DNA from: Leuctra nigra
Taxonomy: Eukaryota > Arthropoda > Insecta > Plecoptera > Leuctridae
Length of the DNA: 64,000 nt
NCBI GenBank assembly: GCA_934045905.1
Contig: OW203766.1
Location: forward strand, 18,842,309 to 18,906,308
Reading direction: 5' to 3'
In this document: positions 54,131 through 64,000 of the stretch, piece by piece
Position numbering within the stretch: the first letter of the stretch is position 1
Layout of the letters: the number at the start of each line of letters is the position of its first letter
Made by a program: the position numbers and the translations under genes
Notes under the pieces: model-generated
The model's input: only the letters and a program-made list of their open reading frames with translations
Told to the model about the DNA's origin: nothing
Databases searched by the model: none

Positions 54131-54970
54131 TTCATGAAAATAATGTTAGGTTCTGTTATTGCAGATTCTAAGATGAATAATTGCAAAAAGGTTTCTACGT
54201 AGCAAGCAGCCTTGGAAATGTACACTTGATGAATTTCGCAGAGTGAATATATAATTAGAATTTTGATGAGTAATCCCAGAGGTTCAGCCAAAGAATTTTA
54301 ATCATAATAATTATACAATTCCCATTAGGACCATCAGTTTATACGGCTAAGTTCCGTTCCTTATGGATGGTAAAATGATAATGTAATGTTGTTTTCTAAG
54401 CCGCTTGGTATGATGATCATTACGCTTGGGTTGACCCTGACCCTGAAAAGGGCCGGCTGGCAGCCGTGCTGCTGGGTCATTCAAGCCTAACACAGAGCAT
54501 ACAAATTTACCAAAAATTACGTACATTTTGGTTCGGGCTTCAAATGTTAAATTTCATACGATATATTTTGTTTTCATGATGTCCTCTTGCCGAAAGAAGA
54601 TGACTACCGATTATATTTTTATGTTTTTTTTTCAATGATACATTGACACAATACGGTGCTTCAGACTGCTTTCCATAACATATTCTCGCCAAGGCCCGAT
54701 GACTAATAATATGATTGATTGATAAACCCACTTCGCACATACATCTACAGACCTTGAATGTACCCAGACCGTTAGCTTACGTTTTCACAGCCTTCGCGAT
54801 GTGGTTCTCGTGGAACATTCGTCATAGAATGATACAGCACATCGCGCGTAAATGACAATCATGACACAGATTGTCCTGGGAGCATTATTTGTCTTCTGCC
54901 CACTTAGCTCCGACCTCGGTCGCTTCTGGGAATCAATTCCCTGCATTGATTGGCTCATCTGCGTCTGTGA
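54131..54970. other. Non-coding stretch
   Basis: No supported gene. Confidence 0.4.
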
Positions 54971-55075
54971 TGCAGTCACGTGATCACCAATACAGTCACG
55001 TGGTTTCCCAGTGCAGTCACGTGACTTGGGATCCAGTTGTAGTCACGTGGTCTCATCAGAGCAGTCACGTGGCAT
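54971..55075. promoter_or_regulatory. Cluster of five CACGTG E-boxes
   Basis: CAGTCACGTG or AGTCACGTG occurs five times, with CACGTG at 54977, 54997, 55018, 55044 and 55066. The spacing is 20-26 bp and the intervening sequences differ. CACGTG is the canonical palindrome for Myc/Max, CLOCK/CYCLE and Mitf-type bHLH factors. Whether this is regulatory or a decayed minisatellite cannot be told from sequence. Confidence 0.5.
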
Positions 55076-55254
55076 TGCTAGCATGATACTGGATCATTTT
55101 CAAGGCATGTTGCAAATTCGTAGGAAAGATTTTTGCATTTTTGTTTAATTTATATTTTTTAAGACGAGGATAGAATGGAAGAGGATAGGAATATATGAAT
55201 GTTGATATGCGAGAAACGACAGCCACTGTAAATCTTCGTATAAAATGAACAAAA

Positions 55255-55500
55255 AATGTTTATTAAGCGAGCGGAGCGAGCGTCTCCACTTGACTCTTGC
55301 GGCACTTTCTCTGTGTGTGTGTTTGTTTGTTTGTTTGTTTTTGTTTTTTTTGTTTTTTTGCTGGTTCAACCCAGGCCGCACCGGTCAACGTATCGATCTG
55401 AAATTTTGCACACACCTTCATCTCATACTAACTTAGACCTGTATAGTTTTTGAGAAAGATCCGTTCACAAATAAAAAAAACGCGTTTTTCCATATAAATA
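55255..55500 (+). repeat. Interspersed repeat, 'GATCTGAAATTTTGCACACA' family
   Basis: It starts AAGCGAGCGGAGCGAGCGTCTCC, with a (GTTT)n tract, then CCAGGCCGCACCGGTCAACGTATCGATCTGAAATTTTGCACACACC. It shares order with the copies at 17160 and 28230. Confidence 0.65.
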
Positions 55501-56699
55501 GCACTGTAGGTTCGAGGAGTCCGTTGCGGCCGCCCGATGCGCTCCATTCAAAACAACTCGGAAGCAAGCAGCTGTCTATCTATTATTGTTTGAATACGTA
55601 ACAATTATTTCTTTGCAGTTAGATAATAGTTAAAGCAATACATGCGAGGTTATACTTAGGGTTTATTTAATTATTTTTGAAGATGTAGTTAATAGGTATA
55701 GGTATTTATTGTTTATGAGAGTTTTTACATGCAGTCTTACTTCCAATCTTTTCAAAGGCTGAGCAAATTATTTGTAGACCGATGAAATGTCTGCTTGATT
55801 GTAGAAATAGATTGGTTGGTTGATAATTGATAATTATGTTTATGAAATATTTATTTCATTTGTATCAGATACAATGTGTTAGGTTTGTGTTAGGTAAGCA
55901 ATTTGCTAGAAGAAATAAGCTCTTTTATACGGAACTGCAAGTAACTGTTTGGATAATGTTTCTTAAATTATGTTTGCTCATATTAGCTCTTAGATAATGG
56001 CCTATTTTGTGGTTTGAATCTCTGTATTTTTTATTTATAATAATTCCATAATACCTACGTACCAAAATACTGAAATAAATACACATGAGTGTGTATCATG
56101 TTGCAATGACTTGCAATAACTGTTGCAATAACTTGCAATGAGAAGCAAATTCAGCTATTTTTTATATAATTTAGTGGATCGTGCTTCTAGATTTCAGTTG
56201 TTTTAGGTATATTATTGCCGGCTTTTAAGGAATTATGGTTCGAGGTTTTGCACGTATCCGTGCTCGCTTATCAACGCGTTACACAGAGCGTTTTCCTAGT
56301 ATTTATTAAAATTATTATTGTTTGTCTGTACCTAATTTGAACTTGAGGGTAGGTGGCATTAGAGAGCCTAGATGGGAAAGAGAGTGGCCAATGGGGTGAT
56401 AATTTTTTCAGCCGCGGCGGCCATTAGTTTTCAACAGCTGATCCAGTTATGCATGGCAGGTATAGGGAATTGCTTGTGTTTTCACTGTTCATGTATCATT
56501 CTTGTGTCCCTGTGCATTGTTTTCGGTATGTTAATGCATGTTTATACTATTAACATCAAATTGTGTATTAATTATATTTTGTTTGGTCTTATTTGGATTT
56601 AAAAACAAGAAAAAACTGTGATTACGTCAAACATAACCTTACAGTTTAGACCCAAGTGCATACGATATACGCCAAATACGATTTGTGCATAACTTTGCG
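55501..56699. other. Non-coding stretch
   Basis: GCTCGCTTATCAACGCGTTACACAGAGCGTTTTCC at about 56262 also occurs in intron 3 of genes A and B (12108 and 27200), so it is a dispersed repeat. No gene was seen. Confidence 0.45.
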
Positions 56700-58335
56700 A
56701 AGGTGATTAGCTAATGATATGATGATTTGGGTGATGCGGTGGTGATTAGCTGATGAATGGATGATTTGGGTGATGCGAGGGTGATTAATTGATGATGTGA
56801 GGTGTTTTGCATGAAGGTGATATGATTAGGGTGATGCAGGGGTGATTAGCTAATGATATTATGATTTGGGTGATACGAAAGTGATTATGATATGATGATT
56901 TGGGTGATGCGAGGGTGATTAGCTGATGACATGATGATTTGGGTGATGCGAGGGTGATTAGCTTATGATATGATGATTTGGGTGATGCGAGGGTGATTAG
57001 CTGATGAATGATGATTTGGGTGATGCGGGGGTGATTAGCTAATGATATGTTGATTTGGGTGATGCGAGGGTGATTAGCTGATAATATGTTGATTTGGGTG
57101 ATGCGGAGGTGATTAGCTGATGATATGATGATTTGGGTGATGCGAGGGTGATTAGCTGATGATATGATGATATGGGTGATGTGATGGTGATTAGCTGATG
57201 ATATGATGATTAGGGTGATGCGAGGGTGATTAGCTGATGATATGATGGTTTGGGTGATGCGGGGGTGATTAGCTAATGATATGTTGATTTGGGTGATGCG
57301 AGGGTGATTAGCTGATGATATGATGATTTGCGTGATGCGAGGGTGATAAGCTGATAATATGATGATTTGGGTGATGCGAGGGTGATTAGCTGATGATATG
57401 ATGATTTGGGTGATGCGGGGGTGATTAGCTAATGATATGTTGATTTGGGTGATGCGAGGGTGATTAGCTGATAATATGTTGATTTGGGTGATGCGGGGGT
57501 GATTAGCTGATGATATGATGATTTTGGTGATGCAGGGGTGATTAGCTGATGATATGATGATTTGGGTCATGCGGGGGTGATTAGCTAATGACATGATGAT
57601 TTGGGTGATGCGAGGGTGATTAGCTGATGATATGATGATTTGGGTGATGCGGGGGTGATTAGCTGATGATATGATGATTTGGGTGATGCGAGGGTGATTA
57701 GCTGATGATATGATGATTTGGGTGATGCGAGGGTGATTAGCTGATGACATGATGATTTGGGTGATGCGAGGGTGATTAGCTGTTGATATGTTGATTTGGG
57801 TGATGTGAGGGTGATTAGCTGATGATACGATGATTTGGGTGATGCGGGGGTGATTAGCTGTTGATATGTTGATTTGGGTGATGCGAGGGTGATTAGCTGA
57901 TAATGTGATGATTTGGGTGATGCGAGGGTGATTAGCTGATGATATGTTGATTTGGGTGATGCGGGGGTGATTAGCTGATGATATGATGATTTGGGTGATG
58001 CGAGGGTGATTAGCTGATGATATGATGATTTGGGTGATACGAGGGTGATTAGCTGATGACATGATGATTTGGGTGATGCGAGGGTGATTAGCTGTTGATA
58101 TGTTGATTTGGGTGATGCGAGGGTGATTAGCTGATGATACGATGATTTGGGTGATGCGGGGGTGATTAGCTGTTGATATGTTGATTTGGGTGATGCGAGG
58201 GTGATTAGCTGATGATACGATGATTTGGGTGATGCGGGGGTGATTAGCTGTTGATATGTTGATTTGGGTGATGCGAGGGTGATTAGCTGATGATACGATG
58301 ATTGGGGTGATGCGGGGGTGATTAGCTGATGGTTG
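56700..58335. repeat. 39-bp minisatellite, about 40 units
   Basis: The unit is TGATGATTTGGGTGATGCGA followed by GGGTGATTAGCTGATGATA, with GGGGG/GAGGG and TGTTGATATGTTGAT variants. The last part shows a two-unit (78-bp) higher-order period. Since 39 is divisible by three, frames stay open. On the minus strand one frame runs 525 codons as repeats of ANHPRITQIIISS. I treat it as a minisatellite rather than a gene. Confidence 0.95.
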
Positions 58336-58915
58336 AAAATCAATAATAATTTTGTAATTCAATTGTATTTCTATTTAATGTCATAAATGCATTAAATTCC
58401 TTTCTTCTTAATACGCATATTAATTAGCTATTTGAGCTAATTAGCAATCATAGACTCAATTAATTATTGTTCTAATGTTGTCAACAACATCACATCAATG
58501 TGTACTTTCAATTTGTACAAAATGAACATTATTAATTCACGAATGAATGAGATATTTATGGCAGTAACATACAGGGTTTGCATTCAACCATCACTGTCTT
58601 GGGAAAAAAATGGCGGCGAAAATTCCATTGGCCACTCTCTTACCCATCTAGGCTCTCTAGGTGGCATCTATTGTGACGCGTGGTGGTATCGTGTTTCAAT
58701 TTAAAACTTGCAATGTACCAATTTATCCATTACAATGCATTTTATTTTTGTAAATTTCCATTCTATACAATTCCAAATACCTACAAGTCACTGAAATCAT
58801 GATTTTTGCAATGTTAAATTATGGTGCATTATGGTGCGAAAACTAATCATTACATTTAAAATATTTTATAAAAAATTATTTCGTGATAATTCTCATCATT
58901 GTTGGTATGGTCTCC
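58336..58915. other. Non-coding stretch
   Basis: No supported gene. Confidence 0.4.
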
Positions 58916-58920
58916 AGTTC

Positions 58921-59360
58921 GGTCACGTGATATTGTCTAAGTGTTGTCACGGACATTGTCTAAGTGCTATCACGTGACATGTCTAAGTTGAGTCACGTGA
59001 TATTGTCTAAGTGTTGTCACGGACATTGTCTAAGTGCTATCACGTGACATGTCTAAGTTGAGTCACGTGATATTGTCTAAGTGTTGTCACGGACATTGTC
59101 TAAGTGCTATCACGTGACATGTCTAAGTTGAGTCACGTGATATTGTCTAAGTGTTGTCACGGACATTGTCTAAGTGCTATCACGTGACATGTCTAAGTTG
59201 AGTCACGTGATATTGTCTAAGTGTTGTCACGGACATTGTCTAAGTGCTATCACGTGACATGTCTAAGTTGAGTCACGTGATATTGTCTAAGTGTTGTCAC
59301 GGACATTGTCTAAGTGCTATCACGTGACATGTCCAAGTGCTATCACGTGACATGTCCAAG
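58921..59360. repeat. 70-bp minisatellite rich in CACGTG
   Basis: Six nearly perfect 70-bp units, each built of three sub-motifs: GTCACGTGATATTGTCTAAGT, GTTGTCACGGACATTGTCTA and GCTATCACGTGACATGTCTA. Each unit holds two perfect CACGTG E-boxes and one CACGGA variant, with 20-25-bp spacing like the cluster at 54971-55075. Confidence 0.93.
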
Positions 59361-61551
59361 TGCGGTGACTGCAGGGGGAGGCGCGCCCGCGACCACTTGG
59401 CAACTTTCGGCTGGTAATTGGCAGTGTAATGAGATGGCATGCACGTCATAGACTTGTTTCAAGAGTGTGTGGTGAGTGGTTAGCCCACTTGACTCCGATC
59501 CACAAGGCCTCTGGAGCCCTCCAACCATGCTTCTTGTGCGTTTCTATTTCAGTGGTTTCAAATTGCATTCTACATTCTACATTTCGTTAGCTGGCTGATT
59601 TGACTGCCAATTAAAAATGATATAATGAATTATTTATTGGTACTCATTCTTTCACAAGTAACAAGAGGGTTTTTTTAATTTGTGTGATGGTTCTGGAACT
59701 GCCAAGACGGGAGACTATGAAATATAGCGACGGATGAAAGGTGGGATAGGGAACCCTTCCATCATTTGCTTCTCGAGTCGGGAAGATTGGACTTCGAGAA
59801 TCGAGTGCGTGAATTTGTCCAAGATTAAGATGCAATTTTATCACCGTAATTGAAAAATTGTTTCACAACACCGGCCGCTAAAGCCAGGTCCAAGCTCCGT
59901 TTTGTCATCAACGTCAACATCATCATCATCACTTCAAAGACTAAGCGAACTTCTTCCCTCTTCCGTCCTCAATTTTCAAGTGCTCCGTTTTGTCTTACGT
60001 CTTAACTTTTACCTTAGCAGTGCGAGCAAGTCTTTGACAGTAAAACCCTCCCTTGAATATTCAATCCTTACGAGAAAACTTAGTTATAAATATACCTCCC
60101 TGTTCGGGAGTTCCATAATCCTAGGTAAAACTGAGCAGATGCGCGAACGAACGAACGAACGAAGACGGAACACGGAGTTGGAGAACGAACAAGGAAAATA
60201 GTTCAAATATCTGCACATTTTCATTACGTCCTCCACGATGGATTCTGCGGAACCGATTGAGGAAAACGATGCGGAAAACTTTGCTTTGTATAGATCATAA
60301 TCTGCAAAGTTTATCTTTCATGCGCAGTCAAAACTGGGTAATAAAACCTTGGTGAACAGAGCGTAGTTTTGTGTTGAAAACTAAATCTGGAGTCCTATAA
60401 AACGCTCTCGAGGACCATGACCTTGCCACAGATCGTCATTCTGTTTGCTTTGGATCGCAACCAATTAGTTGCTGAAGTATGCTGATTCCATAGCACATGT
60501 GTCTGTCGAAACGGGAATCCATACATGGCGTTGTGCGCTGGCCAAGTATCGGTCACGACTTGACATTCCATGACGCTCATAGCACGGCGCCGTTCATTTC
60601 ATATACATGTATTGACAACGCGAGATTTGTGTGCTCCACTTTTACTGGAGCGCGTTCATCGAAATCAGGATGCGAAATGAGTTTCTAATTGAAACGGCGA
60701 TTTATTGGTTTTTGTTGGCTCGCTTCTTGTTCGTTCTCGGGCATTGAATACGAATCTACATCAATTCTCCACTACTATTTGTATATTTCAAATGTGCATT
60801 GGAATGTAAAACAACAATTTCGAGTATCTTTGTCTCGTATGAATTTTGTTAATGATTTTACAAATTCGCTTTATTTCATTTCAAATAGACTCATGGTTGC
60901 GTATTTGTGATTATACGCTCTAGGTTAGCTGAAAAATACTTCCACCTCTTCCTACCACAATTGCATTTTCACTGCCACAACCCCAATTCTCTCCACCTTA
61001 AATATACATACTGAGGTCTGACGTCGCGCTTCCAGAAGTTATTCTCTAACACAGATTTAATTTCACACTGTTTCTAAGAGCTCATAAGAAATTGATGTCT
61101 GGTTCTACGCAGTTTGTGGGCTTCGTAACTTTGATGCAAATGAAATCTGATTAAAATGTCTAAACCAAACCACAATGAGGCGTCGTCAGAGTTGTGGGAG
61201 AAACCGAGAGAAACGATGTTGGTGTTTGTGGCGTAAAGTGACACAAAACATCAAATACGGGGAGCTTTTGGCACGCTGGTGTTAAATCTGTCTGTGACTT
61301 AGCGAACTGTGACTGACCGAGATGAAGGCAGGAAGCTGACAGGATTCGAGTGTTTGTTTCAAGAGAATTGTTTGTGTGACACGGATTGTTTGCTACATAG
61401 CGCTTGAGTTACAATTGTTGACGATTCTGTTCATTCTGATTATATGGATGATACACAACTGTGAATTTAGTTTGTCTGAAAAAATACTAAGTTATTGAAA
61501 TGTTTCTATTTGTATTAAAAAAGTTAGAAATAAAAAGTTATCAAAACACAC
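59361..61551. other. Non-coding stretch with weak repeat traces
   Basis: 59695-59800 has faint SINE-family blocks (GAAAGGTGGGATAGGGAACC, TTTGCTTCTCGAG). A (CGAA)n microsatellite lies at about 60144-60160. No gene was recognised. Confidence 0.45.
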
Positions 61552-61943
61552 TTAAGAGGGCTTGGTAGTGAGCGTGGCCTTGACGAGTTTTTTAATCGAT
61601 TTTTATCAATATCTTTTTCCAGTGTAATTGTTAACAAAATAGGGCTATGGACGTGAATTCAGAACAGTTCAATGAAAATAATTTCATAGTTTGGAATAAG
61701 CTTTTAATTTTATTGTGTCCAACAGGTGTTTAGAACCCGAAAATTACTAAATTTACGGGTTCTAAACACCTGTTGGACAAAATACAACGAATAACTTATT
61801 CCAAACTATGAAATTATTTTCATTGAACTGTTATGAATTCACGTCCATAGCCCTATTTTGTTAACAATTACACTGGAAAAAGATATTGATAAAAATTGAA
61901 TAAAAAACTCTTCAAGGTCAAACTCACTACCCAGCCGTCTTAA
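61552..61943. mobile_element. ~390-bp foldback MITE
   Basis: The left arm begins TTAAGAGGGCTTGGTAGTGAG and the right arm ends CTCACTACCCAGCCGTCTTAA. The arms (about 190 bp each, a few mismatches) meet around AACCCGAAAATTACTAAATTTACGGGTT near 61747. The outer TTAAGAGG resembles the end of the foldback at 10680-11081. No coding frame. Confidence 0.88.
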
Positions 61944-62454
61944 AACCTGCAAAAAGTAAAGTAAAACACAATGCTATTGATACTAGAAATTTGACTTTGA
62001 AGTCAAATTCAAAGTCAAATAGTTTCAAAGGACGTGTCGCATTTTTCTCTACAATGGAGTCCGACGCAGCAATGGTTCAAATCATGAACTACAATATTGA
62101 GCAACATATTTACCAGCTGTACACAACGCAAGACAATCATCCAATCATTGTCTCTTTCTCTCAGAACAGATGCTATATCGACGATGATAATTGTCAGTTT
62201 TTCAGCTGTGAATTAGCATGTGTTGTGTTGCGCAGAAGCCGTTGCTCTCTTGATGTCGATGCACGCTGGCTGCTCACAGTGCAGGGGAAAACACACCGCA
62301 TTATGCAGTTTCACGACCCATTCGCTTGCAGATGAAACAGAGAACCCATCGGGAGGCTGTGCTGGAGCACTCGGCAACTCTACAGCAGCATTTCTTGAAT
62401 AATTGATTTCGAGATCGGTTTTCTTTGTAAGATCTTCGCATGGTTTTAAATTCT
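61944..62454. other. Non-coding stretch
   Basis: The plus frame at 61991-62335 begins just after the MITE. It has no domain I recognise and no bias that would separate it from chance. Confidence 0.4.
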
Positions 62455-62610
62455 TTAGTGGTGTTTAACGACGCACTGTTTTACAACTAGTTGAATGGAT
62501 GTTGTGCATTGTCTCTTGGCAAGGAAAGCACGAAGTCAGGAAGGACTGCCGCGTGAATCGAACCCGGGACCTCCGGAGTGAAACGTCTTCATGACATATT
62601 GCGTGTGAAT
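62455..62610 (-). mobile_element. SINE copy, minus strand
   Basis: On the minus strand it has GGTTCGATTC (62555-62564, a perfect B box), CGCGGCAGTCCTTCCTGAC, and the tail ACAGTGCGTCGTTAAACACC (at the plus-strand start). It is shorter than 53820-54130 because of an internal deletion. Confidence 0.7.
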
Positions 62611-63900
62611 AATAAGACAGATGTTGCGGTTGGCAATGACAGATGATTGCATTACTTGGTATCCAGGTGTGTGAAAGGAGTAGTGTTCCTTTTGGAATCA
62701 TCCCAGCATTTGCTTTTTTCACATTATCAAGAAATCCATACTCATGACGGAAATCGAACTCGGGTCTCTTGTAAAACGAGCCATATTTCTTGATTGTTAT
62801 TTATGTTTTATGTCATCATATTGAAAATTTGTTAGAAAATCGACTGTCAAAGAGGATTATTTATGAAATGGCTCTGTATTTAAAAAATAAAATAAATCAT
62901 CCCTGAAACGATTTTATTTCTGAAAAACCATGTTGAAGCTCTCCACAATGGAATATTTTCTACCCATCCTATTCCCGAAGTACGCTCCATCCTTTTCATT
63001 GTTCTGTATTAATATTTCATAACATATCGTCAGTTTCCGATGGTAAACTAGTACCTCGACGGCCTCGGGGTCCATAAGCACATGTTTGTGGGGGAGTTCC
63101 CCGGTTTCGCCTCCTAACATCAGCTACCTCGTTGTTACCATGGCAATAAATACATCCATTCCTCTAATTAAAACATGAGAGTTGCTCATTCTGATCGCTT
63201 TTCCAACCGACTTCATCCCCTTTCAATTCAATTTCTATACTTCACTACACACGATTGGTTTATAGGTGAATGCTAATTGAAAACGCCATTCAGGTTTCTA
63301 TACAGAACGAAATGGAGTGCCTTCTCAATTGTCATTTTCAAATAGGTAGGTACAACGGCCAAATTTGCGTACTGAATTTCAAAAAGTATTTTTTAAAGTG
63401 TTTTTTTTTATTGAAAAATCGGTAGTCGAGCTTTAAGTTTTGTATTACTATAATGAGGGTGTTTAGGAAATGGTGACGTAGGAATGGCAAATGGCGTTGA
63501 AGATGGGAATTGCCGGTATGTCGTGTCCAACTTCAAGCGTCTGGCTGTCAAAGGAGGAAAACCGCTAAATACATCAGTCATGACTGCGGTCGGTCACAAT
63601 GATCCGATCAAAGGGCTACAAAATATCTACCACCTACAACCAGTTGTACTTAGGACTGTTTGCTGGCTGACAGTTTACTGACATCGGCCGAACGAACATT
63701 TTAATTATATATTTTTAAAACCAACACCCAAGAGTAGAGATACAATGTTAATTGCGTGGGTGACACAGCATTTAAGCGATTTTTTACGTTATTTTTGTTT
63801 ATTGTTTTGTATAGATTTTGAACAAAATCATGGAAACGTCGGTAAACGGTGCGACTACTATTCTATTTCACAGTCCCCATTACAATATGTCCTCACCTAT
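62611..63900. other. Non-coding stretch
   Basis: A further B-box-like GAAATCGAACTCGGGTCTC lies at 62750-62768 and may be another SINE head. No gene was seen. Confidence 0.4.
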
Positions 63901-63904
63901 GGAC

Positions 63905-64000
63905 CTTGACGCGGTGGTGGGCCGCCTTACATTACGAGTGTTGGTCCTAACTAAGTGCAGTCCAGGGTCGACCTAGTCTCATGCCTTCCCCAAATTCGCG
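63905..64000 (+). mobile_element. 5' part of a third copy of the 455-bp retroposed repeat, cut by the window end
   Basis: GACGCGGTGGTGGGC, CTAACTAAGTGCAGTC, CCAGGGTCGACCTAGTC and CCTTCCCCAAATTCGCG align in order with 16500-16665. Confidence 0.65.

Noticed and set aside
56785..58362. 525-codon minus-strand frame as a repetitive protein gene
   Set aside because: It coincides exactly with a 39-bp minisatellite whose period keeps frames open. There is no unique N-terminal domain, signal peptide or splice context.
58921..59360. CRISPR-like array
   Set aside because: The 70-bp units are contiguous and nearly identical with no unique spacers, and the genome is eukaryotic.
61991..62335. 114-codon plus-strand frame as a small gene
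   Set aside because: It has no recognisable domain, no donor or acceptor of quality, and begins right beside a foldback element.

Overview
The window is arthropod, almost certainly insect, nuclear DNA. The evidence is two complete, multi-exon genes of the takeout/juvenile-hormone-binding-protein (JHBP) family, a family known from insects and a few other arthropods. It sits in an AT-rich background crowded with introns, LINEs, SINEs, foldback/MITE elements and minisatellites. A TE-rich hemipteran such as a planthopper is my guess only. There is one 200-base assembly gap (33854-34053). No prokaryotic genes, CRISPR arrays, rRNA genes or convincing tRNA genes were found.

0-8.35 kb: MITE remnants, then an intronless minus-strand gene (5720-7102) for a 460-aa single-pass membrane protein that I do not recognise. 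Next is an array of seven 151-bp units (7269-8305). Each unit carries a splice acceptor and an ATG. Only the last copy reads on into a plausible plus-strand coding exon with a strong donor (8198-8337).

8.35-30.4 kb: an ancient tandem segmental duplication. Each copy holds one six-exon minus-strand takeout-like gene encoding 275 aa: gene A spans 18090-8963 and gene B spans 29163-24259. All six exons have identical lengths in the two genes, and I joined them by hand through consistent splice phases. Intron 4 needs a GC donor in both. Identity varies by exon from 100% to about 76%, which suggests gene conversion at the 5' end. Comparing the copies gives 'empty sites' that date insertions. A full-length, apparently intact APE-type LINE lies in an intron of gene A, antisense to it. 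Its ORF carries a hydrophobic leader, a 2A-like recoding peptide, a PHD finger, an endonuclease and a reverse transcriptase. Foldback elements, a 455-bp retroposed repeat with a 13-bp target duplication, and a 56-bp SINE stub are other copy-specific insertions.

30.4-64 kb: mostly non-coding. It holds SINE copies sharing one 3' tail, a hAT-type MITE with a perfect 8-bp target duplication, other TIR elements, two promoter-like CpG/GC-rich patches (about 37.0-37.4 and 38.9-39.1 kb) and a candidate first coding exon (52552-52683). It also holds several unusual minisatellites: a palindromic decamer array (41.3-43.2 kb), a 20-bp array (49.0-49.4 kb), a 40-bp array (52.4-52.5 kb), a 39-bp array open in frame for 525 codons (56.7-58.3 kb) and a 70-bp CACGTG array (58.9-59.4 kb).

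All splice models, identities and repeat boundaries were derived by eye and are not backed by database searches or transcripts.
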